A stretch of DNA of 64,000 bases from positions 34,331,799-34,395,798 of the forward strand of contig CM076851.1 of assembly GCA_039519185.1 (NCBI GenBank), written 5' to 3'. Shown in pieces: positions 43,739 through 54,664 of this stretch; the first letter of the stretch is position 1; every line of letters starts with the position of its first letter. The stretch is from Astragalus membranaceus. Its lineage: Eukaryota; Streptophyta; Magnoliopsida; Fabales; Fabaceae. Made by a program: the position numbers and the translations under genes. The notes under the pieces are model-generated. The model was not told the DNA's origin. It was given only the letters and a program-made list of their open reading frames with translations, and searched no databases.

Positions 43739-46700
43739 TCACTTTGTGTACAGTACATCTTCCCATGGGTGGCGGTAAAGTGGTTGCTTCAGTCTCTTTT
43801 GGTCAAAGGTATGCCTGAAAATGTAAACAATGAACAATGAATAAGACATAGTCATGTATATCAGTGATTAAGAGCACCACCTAACTGAAAGTGGAACTCT
43901 TTGGACCACAAGAGAGTTGTGGATAAAAAGGCCACAAAGGTCTATAACTACAATAATGTCCGAAGTGCTCTTCACATTAAATATGTAAAAATTAAGTTAA
44001 ACTTACCCAATCAGACCAATGGAACGTGCCAGCACAAAGAGCCCATTCAGATAACCAATCTCCACAATTTCATCAATCTCGGGCTTGGTGAACATTCCGC
44101 TACCAGCAAGAAGATCTAAGAAAAGAGATCCAATTGCACCATCTACATTTAGAACTAAATTATTTGCTTTTGTAAGGGTGTAGGTTTCAACTTGAACAGC
44201 ATATTCCATGTATTTCACAGAAGGAAAATGTGTGCGTGCAAACTTTTGTAGCAGCTCAACTCTCTTATCTTTGTTGTCCCTGTTCTTGATCCTGTTTCAC
44301 AAAGCAAAATCAAGCCTCGGATTTAGTTGTTTTTTTATAGCAACAGCAGCAACAAAAAACAGAATAAATTATCACTTAGTAAATGAGCAGACAGAATACC
44401 TGTGCCCTATTCCTGGCACACGAATTCCCTTCTTCTTCATACTTTCAACAAACTCATAAGGTGTAAGCGACTGTGACAAAACAAAAAACAAAAAACAAAT
44501 ATAGTACCACATGTTAGACGAAAGATGAAGTATATGTCTGTTTGTGGGAAGAGGGGGATTTCGAAATTTTAAGATTTGCCCTTAGTTTCTAATTTTTAAA
44601 CTATAATTTCTGAACCATTAGGATTTTATTCCCCTCCCCAACGCTAAGGAACATTTCTATTCTAGTACCACACAGCTTCATAGTGATCCTATTAATCATA
44701 CACACATACCCGATCATGAGCATCCTTGAAGTAGCGAGCAGCATCATCGATGGCACCCCCAAATCGAGGACCAATTGTAAGCAAACCTGTTTCAAAAGCT
44801 CATCATTAATCATTTTATGACACTGTTAACGTTAAAAGTTTTGGTCACACCATTAGACACTCAGCCTACTTCAGAAATAGACAGACCAAAGGGCATGTGC
44901 TTACCTGATACAAGACTGGAAACTAGGTCCTTCCCTGCCCTTGCTGTCACAATAGTATTGTGAGCACCAGAGACACAAGGACCATGATCGGCACATAACA
45001 TGATGCATATCTGACCAATGTAACGTATCAGTACCATAGAAGAAGGAATATTTTTCCTTGAAAAAATATATCTAAATGGAAAAAATGATAGTGCAAAATT
45101 TATATAAAGCTTGATTGTAGAGTGTAGACCAATTTCACATTCCAAAGTGAAAAAATTATGACAAAATGAAGGGAGAAAATGTTAAGCTCTTCATGGATTG
45201 AATACCCTACCTCAATAAATTGAGTACAGTAGCGGGGAAGGCTGCGTTTAAACCACAAAAGAGAGATAACATCACCAACACCATAACCCTTTTCGATAAT
45301 GGAAGACATGGGTACACCAGCATAGCATGGCTCCTCACCTTCAGAAAATATTGGGAGAAAACTTTAGTTTAACAATAAAATTTGAGTGTCTCACTGTAAA
45401 AAAGTAAGAGATCCTATTTGTAAATTACAACATTAGTACTAGTAGATCCCAACTTACCTCTATCATCAGAAATGGTGGAAATAATATGAGTTGGAGCACG
45501 GACTTTTCCACTCTTAATTGCAGAGTTAAGGTCCTCAGGGATTTGTGGAGGAGTAATTTCCTTCACTGGTGTGATTTTCCCTTCTTCAGCCTAACAAAAG
45601 ATAAGCTAACTATGATAGCCAATCACGAATAGAAAAGAGACTTCTAAATAGTCCGCTTTAGGGGATTGGGAGAGGAAACAAAATTAAAGATATGGAAAAT
45701 TCAAACACACATGCATACATACCAATTTGTCAAATGTTTCTTTAATTACAGCTTCAAAAGCTTCAAACGAAGTAGGAACGGCAGCTCCAGCATCTTTTAG
45801 TGCCTGATTCTTTGCTTGAGCAGACTCCAACTCACCACCACTTTTAGCTCCCTGATTTATATAAGTTCCAGTGGCATTAACAATGTTTTCCTTTTAGGAT
45901 AAATACTTTAATTGAGAACTTTGTCAAAACATAAGAGAGTAGTGACATACAGCATGGCCAAATTGTACTTCAGATTTGAAAAGTCTTGCACAGGTTCCAC
46001 TAACCCAGGCAACAACGGGTTTTGTCACTTTCCCTTGTTTTAGGGCTTCCACTAAGGAATATTCATCGCGCCCACCAAGTTCTCCGAGTACCACTATCAT
46101 TTTCACCTGAGGTTTAATGTAAATCCAAACTGGTCATCGACAAAAAACTGATATGCTCTATATTATAGCAAGTTATTTGAGTCACAGATGTTTTATGTAG
46201 TTCCCATGATGAGTTAAGAAATTCACCTGTGGTATGTTGTTAAACCGTAATACATGATCAGAAAGCGTGGAACCTGGGAAAACATCTCCTCCAATGGCAA
46301 TACCTATAGCAAAGCAAGATGTAACTCAACAATAGCACTAACAAAAGCAGAAAAGATGAAAACAGCATATAATACCTTCATAAATCCCATCAGTTCAACA
46401 AAAGCAGAAAAGATAAAATCAGCATCTAATACCTTCATAAATCCCATCAGTTACGCGAGCAATGGTGTTGTATAACTCATTGGACATCCCACCCTGCAAT
46501 TTAAAAGGTTGACTTCTTTCAGAATCATCCATGCATACATTACATGCCATAAGAAATAAAGCTCGAATTGTAAGTTTCTTCAAACCACCATTTGGTAACA
46601 TTAAATAAAAGAAATTTCATGTTTTTTTGATAGGCAAATTTTAGTGGCTAATTAGTAAGGGGAAGGGGAAATTGTTAGTTTGCAGGATTTGAATCCTGGA

Positions 46701-48407
46701 CAATGCCCCTTAGCTCACCATCAGAGCTACCTACTTGGGACATCAAATAAATTTCATGTAATTATGCCCCTATATGTGAAGACATGATTCATAGTCATCC
46801 CTAATAGGATTATGATAAAATTTCATGCTGCAGTTATTTGGAACTTGACTTATCTCCCAACGGTGGAATCTGAGTACAAGACAGGTGTAAATAAGCAAAG
46901 TGACATATCTAAATTCTAAGTGAAATGCATGCATTTGAAAACATCTTGAACACATCCAAGAGACTGATGACATCAGCATTAGCTAAAGCTTCATAGTGGT
47001 ACTCATTACTCAATAAAAAGGTCTGTCCTCAACAAGACATTGATGACAGCAACATAAACAGGGATGACTACATACAGATTTGGAAACAAATCCAACAGAT
47101 CCGGGCCTGTAGAGCTTGCATTGGATTATATTATCAATTGTTCCAGCTGTGTCACCAATTTTAAAAGCTCCAGCTTGAATGCCTCCAACAGTGGCCGGGC
47201 CAATGACAACCTACCACATCATGAGCACCAAAATAAGTTTTTCCAAGTTACTAAAAAGCTAGTTAAGTTGATCAATTTCCATTTCAATCACCACCTTATT
47301 GTTTGACCGGGCATATGCAATCAATTGCTTAGTGTCTGCCTCAGGCACTCCTTCAGCAATAATAGCAACAACTCTAATTGTAGGCTGCTTCAAAGCGGTG
47401 ATAGATGATGCAGCAGCACTGCATGTACATCAATTCGCACTTGTTAAAAATCAAAAGGATGTAGGTAGGAAAAGAAGAAAAAGTAAAACTAGAGATTGAA
47501 TAATTGAAATTTATAATGATGTGATATGATATGATATGATATGATATGATATGATATGATATGATACAATACAAAGACAAAGACAAAGAATTGACCTATA
47601 TTTATTCAAAGACTAGACTCCAAATCCTATTTATATAAGGAAACAAATCATAAAATACAACAAAATATGGAAGTCACTCTTAAGGTACTCTAAAATATCA
47701 CACGATAGTGATGTTATGAGATATTCTTAGGATATGTAAACAGCACTCATGTACTATTGTGCAATAGGATACCATAGACTCAAAACAATCATACATAATT
47801 TACTAACCTCCTGAACGATGCAAAATTGATGAAGACATCAGCAGTAGGATGTGCAGCACAAGCTGCTTCAATGCTGCAAAATAAGCCAACATGCAATTAT
47901 GAACACATTAGACTTAGACAAACAAAAATGTCGTTCTCTGCAAGTTGGTTACTTAGTATTCAATGGCTTGATGAAATTAGTAAGATACCACTAAAATGAA
48001 TACAAATGCCCCTGAGCTACAGGTAAATAAATCCAAAATTCAAGTAAAAAGAGGACAGTTTGTTTATAGAAATGAACGAGCAACACATACGTAGCATGAA
48101 CCGGGATGGCAATTTCCTCTTGGCCAAAAAAGAGTTTTTGAAATCCCTCAGAGCCTGGGTTAATTATTCCAGCAACGGACGGCGTTTCCCTGCCTGTGAA
48201 TACAAAATTAGAGCTTCCATTAATATTAGAATTAAGAGGCCGTGATAAATTTCACGGTAAGATTTGCTCGTCATCCAGAAGAAAATAATGATAGATCAAA
48301 TACAAACCGCATAGGAAGTCAAAATCAAGCATCCTCTGAATTGGAAGTTGCTTGTAGTTATAAAACAAAGCTTGTGTAGTACGGGAGAATAGTTGTCCAG
48401 TCGCCAT
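43739..48407 (-). CDS. ACLB: ATP-citrate lyase beta subunit, 16 coding exons, 608 residues
   Basis: With ACLA this cytosolic enzyme converts citrate, CoA and ATP to acetyl-CoA and oxaloacetate, feeding fatty-acid elongation, flavonoids and sterols. Coding exons: 48407-48308, 48193-48091, 47873-47808, 47418-47295, 47210-47076, 46493-46433, 46303-46227, 46106-45951, 45851-45723, 45590-45458, 45338-45211, 45010-44905, 44786-44710, 44470-44400, 44291-44007, 43814-43739. They sum to 1827 bp, exactly 608 codons plus stop, the family's usual length. The first half is succinyl-CoA-synthetase-like with the phospho-histidine near His273 (FGHAGAKSGGE). The second half is citrate-synthase-like (RFGGAIDDAARYF; GIGHRIK, His488). 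It begins MATGQLFSRTTQALFYNYKQ and ends HPWEDVLYTK, typical of plant ACLB. No damage is seen. Confidence 0.98.
46339..46452 (-). repeat. 57-bp tandem duplication over the ACLB exon 6 donor site
   Basis: Two near-identical units (46339-46395 and 46396-46452) each carry the last roughly 20 bp of exon 6 (CTGATGGGATTTATGAAG on the minus strand), a GT donor and about 35 bp of intron. The right unit is the one joined to the intact exon, so normal splicing uses 46432/46431. The left copy provides a second potential donor at about 46375. Confidence 0.9.
46623..46748 (-). mobile_element. tRNA-derived SINE in ACLB intron 5
   Basis: The head TCCCAAGTAGGTAGCTCTGA and a B-box-like GGATTCAAATCC are on the minus strand, with a T run (poly(A) tail) at 46623. 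The target duplication AAATTTCATGT is at 46612-46622 and 46749-46759. It belongs to the same family as the element at 1407-1544 and lies in the gene's own orientation. Confidence 0.88.
47516..47567. repeat. (ATGAT)n microsatellite in ACLB intron 3
   Basis: About nine TGATA/ATGAT units lie between coding exons 3 and 4. They give a spurious Ile-Ser-Tyr-His repeat on the minus strand. Confidence 0.92.
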
Positions 48408-49580
48408 GATTCAGAAACAGATATATCTGATGGCAAAGCAGTGAATTATTTATAAGTTGTAGAAGAAACAATATAAAGTAGTATATTCCAAATTTCCAAA
48501 AGTCATATTTTAAAATGCAATATAAATAAAAAAACGAAATAAAACTATTAGTGAAGTAACAAGATTCTCCCTATCCAATGAAATCACATATAGAGACATT
48601 AATTAACAAGTTTAAAGAAATAAAACAAGAATAAAAAATAGCCATGTAATATCTAAATCTTCATAGTCAAAATGGGAGGAAAGCGTGAAATAAGAAACAA
48701 TAGTCAAATAGGAATCTAAGGTTTGTACTCTATAGCCTCATTGGTCAATCAAAAACCAGTAAAAAGATTATATGCAGACTAGTGATGCAACAAAACAGAG
48801 TAGATCAACCACATTAGTAATCCTAGAACACATGAATCCAAGAAAACCAGAATTCACTATTTCATTAGCCGTTAAAAATTAAACCCATCAATTATTAACA
48901 ATCCACCACGAGATCGGAAATCCAGAATCACATTATCAAAGTCAAAAAATAGAAACAATAAAAGAAGGACACTTGTCAAAGAAACAGATCCACAACCAGA
49001 ACAAGTTTCCAGCTACCAAACAAACTCCCTCCAACCACACATGGTTGACATTAGACACATTATAATAAATATTATTATCCCAAACCAACCAGAAAGCTAA
49101 CGCTCATCAACAAAATTGCAACAACCATCACCAAAACCCAAAACCAAATCCAAATCTACCTAAAATGCACGTAAGATCCTTGAATTGCATAGCTCCAAAC
49201 CAAACAATACCAAATATGTCAGATTCTAAGATAAACCACAAGATTTCTAAATACGCAGCAAGAGCTTCCCTAAATTTCCTTAAATTTCAAACTCAGAAAC
49301 CAACACAGAAACAGTAAAAACAATCCAAAGAAGAATTCAAGTCCATGAGCAACAAAAAGAGTCAATTAACGTGAAGATTAAAAGGAATTGGAATCGAGAG
49401 AAAGGAGAAAATGGAGATCTAGAATAGCGAAGTGGAAGAAGACATTGTTTGGCAGTTATTAGTAATTAAAAACGTACCTGATTTCACTCGCCTGGGTGAA
49501 TCGGCAGAGGAGTGAGTCGAGAACGAGTTGGAAGGGAAAGACTGAAAATGAAACGAAAGGAGCGAGATGAGTTTATATAG
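48408..49580 (-). promoter_or_regulatory. ACLB promoter, 5' UTR exon and 5' UTR intron
   Basis: A TATA box (TATATAAA on the minus strand, 49572-49579) predicts transcription start near 49545. A 5' UTR exon would end at 49478, where CAG is followed by GTACGT. A 5' UTR intron of about 1.05 kb runs to an acceptor at 48427, leaving 48426-48408 before the ATG. Leader introns are common in strongly expressed plant housekeeping genes. The intron is AT-rich and holds no other feature that I can see. Confidence 0.72.
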
Positions 49581-49896
49581 TGCAGTGAAATGAGTCACGT
49601 GGCGGGCGGTAGTTAGCCGATTTTCCAATTTTCCATAGTTTAGTGTTAGATGAAAGTTGGAGGTAGGTGTGAGGTGGCTTTTGTTGTGTTATGGGTTTTT
49701 TTATTAGTTTTTAATTTAAAATAAAAATAATTGAGAAAGATGCCTATCTTTTTTCTATTTAAATATTTCACACGAGTTTCGCCCGCCGATCTGTGCATTT
49801 TTAAAAGTTCCTGTCAATAATGTACAAACGAAGTAAAATGGTAATAATAAATTCATATTCATAGTAGCATAAATATTAATATATGAGGAAATGTAC

Positions 49897-50457
49897 ATAT
49901 GAGTGTTCACGGGTCGGTTTAAATCGGATTTGGCCAAATCCGTTGTCCTAATCAATTACAATTACTTGGTTTGGATTGGTTCGGATTTTATGTTTTTTTC
50001 TTTAAAATCCGAACCAAACAATCCAATATTTGAATGAGTTGGTTCGAAAATGTTAATTTTTTAAAATATAAAAATTCTACCATTGTTTTGTAGTATTCCA
50101 ACACTTCTAAATAGCCAAAAAAAAATTAAAGTTTAAAAAAGACACCAAATCAAACTCAAACCTATTAAGTCTTTCAATCCATAATATTAAAATTTTATAA
50201 CCTAATTATAAGTTATTAAGATAAAAAAACTAAGCAAATAACATGTTGTGCTTCTAAGGTTACAAAATTAATGACATAGTATCGGTTGGTTCGGGTTCAC
50301 GGATTTGTTTTTTAAAATCCGTTGCCCGAACCAAACAACTATGAGTTGGTTCGGTTGGTTCAAGATTGGCTCGAACACAAAAAATGTCCGAACCAAACAT
50401 TTTAGTTTGGATTGAATTGTAGGTTGGTTTGGATTTGTGTGATCCACTGAACACCCC
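49897..50457. mobile_element. MITE-like element with TGTTCACGGGTCGGTTT-type ends
   Basis: The left end GAGTGTTCACGGGTCGG and the right end, read on the minus strand, GGGGTGTTCAGTGGAT are imperfect inverted repeats. The interior repeats GGTTGGTTCGG and TTCGGATTTT motifs on both strands. Non-coding; no certain target duplication. Confidence 0.5.
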
Positions 50458-50470
50458 TAAATATACATAG

Positions 50471-50681
50471 CGTGTGTTTGGTTGCACGTTTGCAACCCAA
50501 ACGCACGTCCGCAGGGTGTTTCGCCGTGGAAAAATCACGGTGGCTCCGAAGCTACAAATTGGAGCATTGCCTTCACCGTGGTTCTGCCGTGGTTCTACCG
50601 TGGTTCTGCCGTGGTTCTACCGTGGTTTTTGTGTCGCCGCGCGGCAATCCCACCGCCCATCCAAACACACACATAGTTTGG
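50471..50681. mobile_element. MITE-like element with CCGTGGTTCT tandem repeats
   Basis: The inverted ends are GTGTGTTTGG at left and CCAAACACAC at right, with ACATAG beside both as a possible duplication. The GC-rich core carries four or five copies of the 11-bp unit CCGTGGTTCTG/A (50575-50625). The overlapping open frames are artefacts of this composition. Confidence 0.6.
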
Positions 50682-51419
50682 TATGATTTGGAGGGGGTTT
50701 AGAAAAGACCGAGGAATATTTATTTTACAATTCTAAATTGAGAAAATTATAAAATTTCTTGATGCATAAATAAAGTGTGGTTAAAAATGCTATATTATTT
50801 ATCATATATTCGTTTAATTTTTTAATTTTAAAATATCAAATATATATTAAGGGGAAAAAACATATAATACCCACGTAAAAATGTTTCCTCCGGAAAAGGG
50901 AGAGAAAGTAAGGATTTTTAAGGAAAATGACTGAAATACCCATATAAAATTTACTTTTATTTATTAATAAACATTTTAAAAAAAATAATAGTTCAAAATT
51001 ATTATTTATTTTAAATTAATCATTTTGGATTTTAGTAATTATTTGTTTCTTTTTTATACTATGAAATTATTTGTATTTTACAAAATAAAATAAAGTTTTT
51101 TATTTCTACAAAATAAAATAAATATTTTTTAAATTATTAATATAACTTATTTTTAGTTCTCACCATATAATTATTTTCTCTTTTTACATCTTTAATTTCA
51201 ATTCTCTTTATCCATTCATTTTTATATAAGGGTACTTTTGTCATTTTACAAACACATTTCTTTTTTTTCTCTAGCACTTTCTTTCGACTTTCTCTCTAAC
51301 CAAACAACTAAACAATCATCTCATTTTCTACTCTTTTTCTTTTCTTTTCTTTTCCCTTCCCTTCTTTTCTCTTATTTTCCTCTACTTTTCTTTCACTAAC
51401 CAAACATAGCTTTAAAGAA

Positions 51420-51612
51420 CTTCAAGCTTGGGTACGAGTGGTTAACACACTCCATCTAAAAAGACAGACTCGGCTATTATCCAGATTCGATCTCCAACGG
51501 TAGAATAAACTGGGGCCAGACTTTACCTACCGCTCTGTCAAACTTTGGATTAGTCAGGCTTCTTTCACTTTGACACCCGAGCGGGGGTAAAGACCTCTAG
51601 ACGAAAAAAACA
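51420..51612 (+). mobile_element. Candidate tRNA-derived SINE
   Basis: TTGGGTACGAGTGGTTAACAC resembles an A box and AGATTCGATCTCC, about 60 bp on, a B box. A GC-richer body and a short A run (51604-51611) follow. No clear target duplication was found, so this is tentative. Confidence 0.45.
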
Positions 51613-52764
51613 TGCCCTTAGTAAAAAAATTATGAGAGTCTAATTCTAGGACCTAGATTAGGTGCAATTATAATTTCCACACAGTCATAGGCGTTATTCA
51701 CATGTGAGAGAATGCACTTACACATCCTAAAAAATTAAAAAATTCACAAATTTTCTATAAAATTATATTTTGACTCCTTGAGTTTTAAATTTTTGCATCC
51801 TTCAGATTTTTTCAATTTTAATAATTAAATAAAGACTAAACTCTAAATTTAGTTCCTAAAACTTGCACGCTCTGTTCTACTTGATCTCTAAAGTATATGA
51901 ACATAGAAAAATAGTTCCTAAAACTAGTGAAAGTTGTCTAACTAGTCTCTATAATCTCTGATCTCTGTAAATGACTACTTATAAAACTTTAGGATTTAAT
52001 ATGATTGATGTTACAAATTTTATTGACTACTTATTATTTTTATATATTTAATGGGCTAATTAGGAGACAGATGTAAACTTAAAGACTAAATTGACGATTT
52101 ACTATTAGATAAATTTGTAATTGTGTATTTTGATTTCTTAATTGTAATAAATCAAGGGGATTTTTTGAAAAAATATCAATGATAATGTGAATTTATATTT
52201 ATAATGAACTTTTTTGCAACCCATGACCAGGGTCTTGAATCGGCCACTAAATACAGTGATGCAGTCATACTGGTTCTAAAGAATTCGTGTCCTTTGTTGT
52301 TGTTGCTTATATTTTTGGTTTTCAGAATACACAGTCTCTTACAAAAATACTTACAAAACCAAACTATATAGGTATAGATTTGTAATTGTTTGCTTCAAAA
52401 GGAAGTATTGCTGGCTGGCTGGCTGTAATTAGAGAACGATGTATCCTTATGGCCTCGGTTATGGGGAATGATATGAAAGTATGTTGAAACATGAAAATCA
52501 ATCCGACTATAGCTATGGCCCCAAGACTCATTGATGCTGGTGTGAACTTTAAGTCAAAAATTTATGGTGTCACCTTCTATTGTCATTAATGCGATTGCAA
52601 CTAGAGGGGAAAGGGATTGTGTGGATAAAATTAAAATACATTTTAATTGAGGTTGTTGATGATACTTTAGTTTAAAAAAAATTAAAATACATTTAATGCG
52701 GTCCATTTAAATTGAGATCAGACCTTACTTACCTCTCAACTAAACTCCATATTAGTTATGGTCT

Positions 52765-53093
52765 TGTTCCCATCCGGACCGGCCGACATATACGTCTGCT
52801 CGGCTTCCGAAAGACGGCCGCTCGGCTTCCGAAAGACTCCCGTTCAAAATATCTCGCCTCTACCTCTTCCAGAAAGGAATGAAGCGTAATCAGAGGAATC
52901 AGAGGGAAATATCCCAGATTTCTCTCCTTCTAGTCTGTAACGGTCAACTCGGCCATAATGTGTATTTATCATCATTTATGAGCCATGTAATATAAATATA
53001 CGCCCTTTGAGGCCAATAAACGGATCCCAACTATTATTCTTCAACTATTTCTTGTGTTCGGTCCTTTCTCAGCAAGAGAAACCGATCGTAACA
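52765..53093 (+). repeat. 5' LTR of the Tat-like element
   Basis: The 329-bp LTR starts TGTTCCCATCCGGACC and ends GATCGTAACA. It contains a duplicated CTCGGCTTCCGAAAGAC segment (about 52799 and 52820) and a TATA-like TATAAATATA near 52991. Confidence 0.85.
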
Positions 53094-53094
53094 T

Positions 53095-53112
53095 TGGCGC
53101 CCACCGTGGGGC
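53095..53112 (+). promoter_or_regulatory. Primer-binding site of the Tat-like element
   Basis: TGGCGCCCACCGTGGGGC begins one base after the LTR end, the usual spacing for tRNA-primed reverse transcription, and is a form common in Tat-lineage elements. Confidence 0.85.
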
Positions 53113-53173
53113 CGGAGTAACACTTTTTCCACACCCACTCAAACCAGATCAAAAGAACCATTGCCATTACACG

Positions 53174-54467
53174 ATGGTAACCACCAGAAACGAAACCAGC
53201 GGTCCTAGCAACTCCAATGGCCATCGGCCTCATGCAGATCCCAGGCTGGAGGAACTGATGACTGCAATACAGTTCCTCCAGATGCAAAACGTTGATCAAC
53301 AGCGCCGGAATGAAGAGCAGCGAGGGAAGCGCAGTTGCAGCAGGAACTAGCAGACATGACGAGATTCACTCAGGTGCTGGAGGCCACCAGGACTCCACTG
53401 CGTGCGTTTCAGCCCCTCACGGCAGAAACTCAGGTGGTGGAGATACCACCCAGGTTCAGGGAACCTGCCATTGGAAGCTACAACGGCTCCGAGGGCCCCC
53501 AGAACCATGGGGATGCTTTTCAAACCCAAATATTCATCAGTAGTGGCAGCGATGCCACCGGTTGCAAAATACATGTAGGAACAGCGGCTAAAGTGACCCT
53601 GGAATGGCTAAGAAAACCCCCGTCGCATCCCAGATCCGACGGCGTAACAAGCAGGTTCGCACGATGATCCCCAGCAAACAAAAAGAAGGAAGTAGACCTC
53701 GCTGACTTGTTCGACGTGCGCCAAGGACAGTATGAACCGCTCAGAAGCTACCTTGAAAGGTTCGGCAGGGCCGCCGTCCTCACTAAGGAGCCAAATGAGA
53801 GGATCTTCGTAGCAGCATTCAAAAAAGGCCTGCGAAGCGGGACCTTTAGTGAAGCATTAACCGTTTGGAAGCCCCAAACAATGGATGAAGTACGGGTCAG
53901 AGCAGAAAAACATATAGAAGCCGAAGAACCTAACACAGGCAAAAGGGAAGAAGCAGGAAAGCAAGCACCAGCAATCGATCGGACGTCCATACGACGTTCC
54001 CGGTCTCAGGCAAGGAACAGGGGACGAACTCAGAACAGGAAGCGGTCAACCAAGTCGGGGGCTAAAGAGGGGCACCCCCTCTAAACACAAAACTGTCGGA
54101 CAACTATATCCCGGTCAAGTCTTTTTGAGCCGGCACCACGCGGAGGCCGTCCTCATTTTTTGGAACAGTGGGCAGAAATCCAGGTGGCATCACAACCGAC
54201 GACTGTTGGATACTAAAACAGTGGGTAAAGCAACTTATCCAGGAAGAGCATTTGAAGAAGTTCGTGAAAGCAGACAAAGCCAAAGAGGGGAAGCGCCTGA
54301 AAGCCAACACAAGCCGCAAGCAAAACACAACCACAGGAACAAACAAGGAAGATAAGAAGACATACACCCTTGGGCACCGGCCATTCTATGAATTAACAGT
54401 GAAAAGCGACGAAAGAAGTGCCAGGTCGGAGCCCGTGTGGCCCCGACCCCAAACAAAATCGGTCTAA
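53174..54467 (+). pseudogene. Retrotransposon gag, frameshifted
   Basis: It starts MVTTRNETSGPSNSNGHRPH shortly after the primer site. The reading continues in other frames: FREPAIGSYNGSEGP (53450-53500), then the capsid-like FDVRQGQYEPLRSYLERFGR (53707 onward) and AAFKKGLRSGTFSEAL, an Arg/Ser-rich stretch to 54084, and WILKQWVKQLIQEEHLKKFV at about 54207-54267. At least three frame changes and a stop at 54084 make it non-functional. Its role in a live element is RNA packaging. Confidence 0.82.
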
Positions 54468-54664
54468 ACAGACCCAAAAACAAAAAAAGCCAAAGATCAA
54501 ACAACAAGAAGCATAAAACAAAACACGCCAAGAAGCTATATTACAAAGATGCCTTAGGGCAATATCCAAAAGGGGGCTCAAAGGCCAATTCAAGCATGAG
54601 TGGCACGTAGGCCAAACAGGTCCAAAAGAGGCACGCAGACCGACCGTACAAAAGAAAGAAGAAA

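Larger units (their letters stand above)
49640..52764. other. Intergenic region with MITE and SINE insertions
   Basis: Besides the three elements listed separately, the DNA is very AT-rich (50700-51300 especially) and shows no coding or RNA gene. A short TGGCTGGCTGGCTG run lies at about 52410. Confidence 0.6.
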
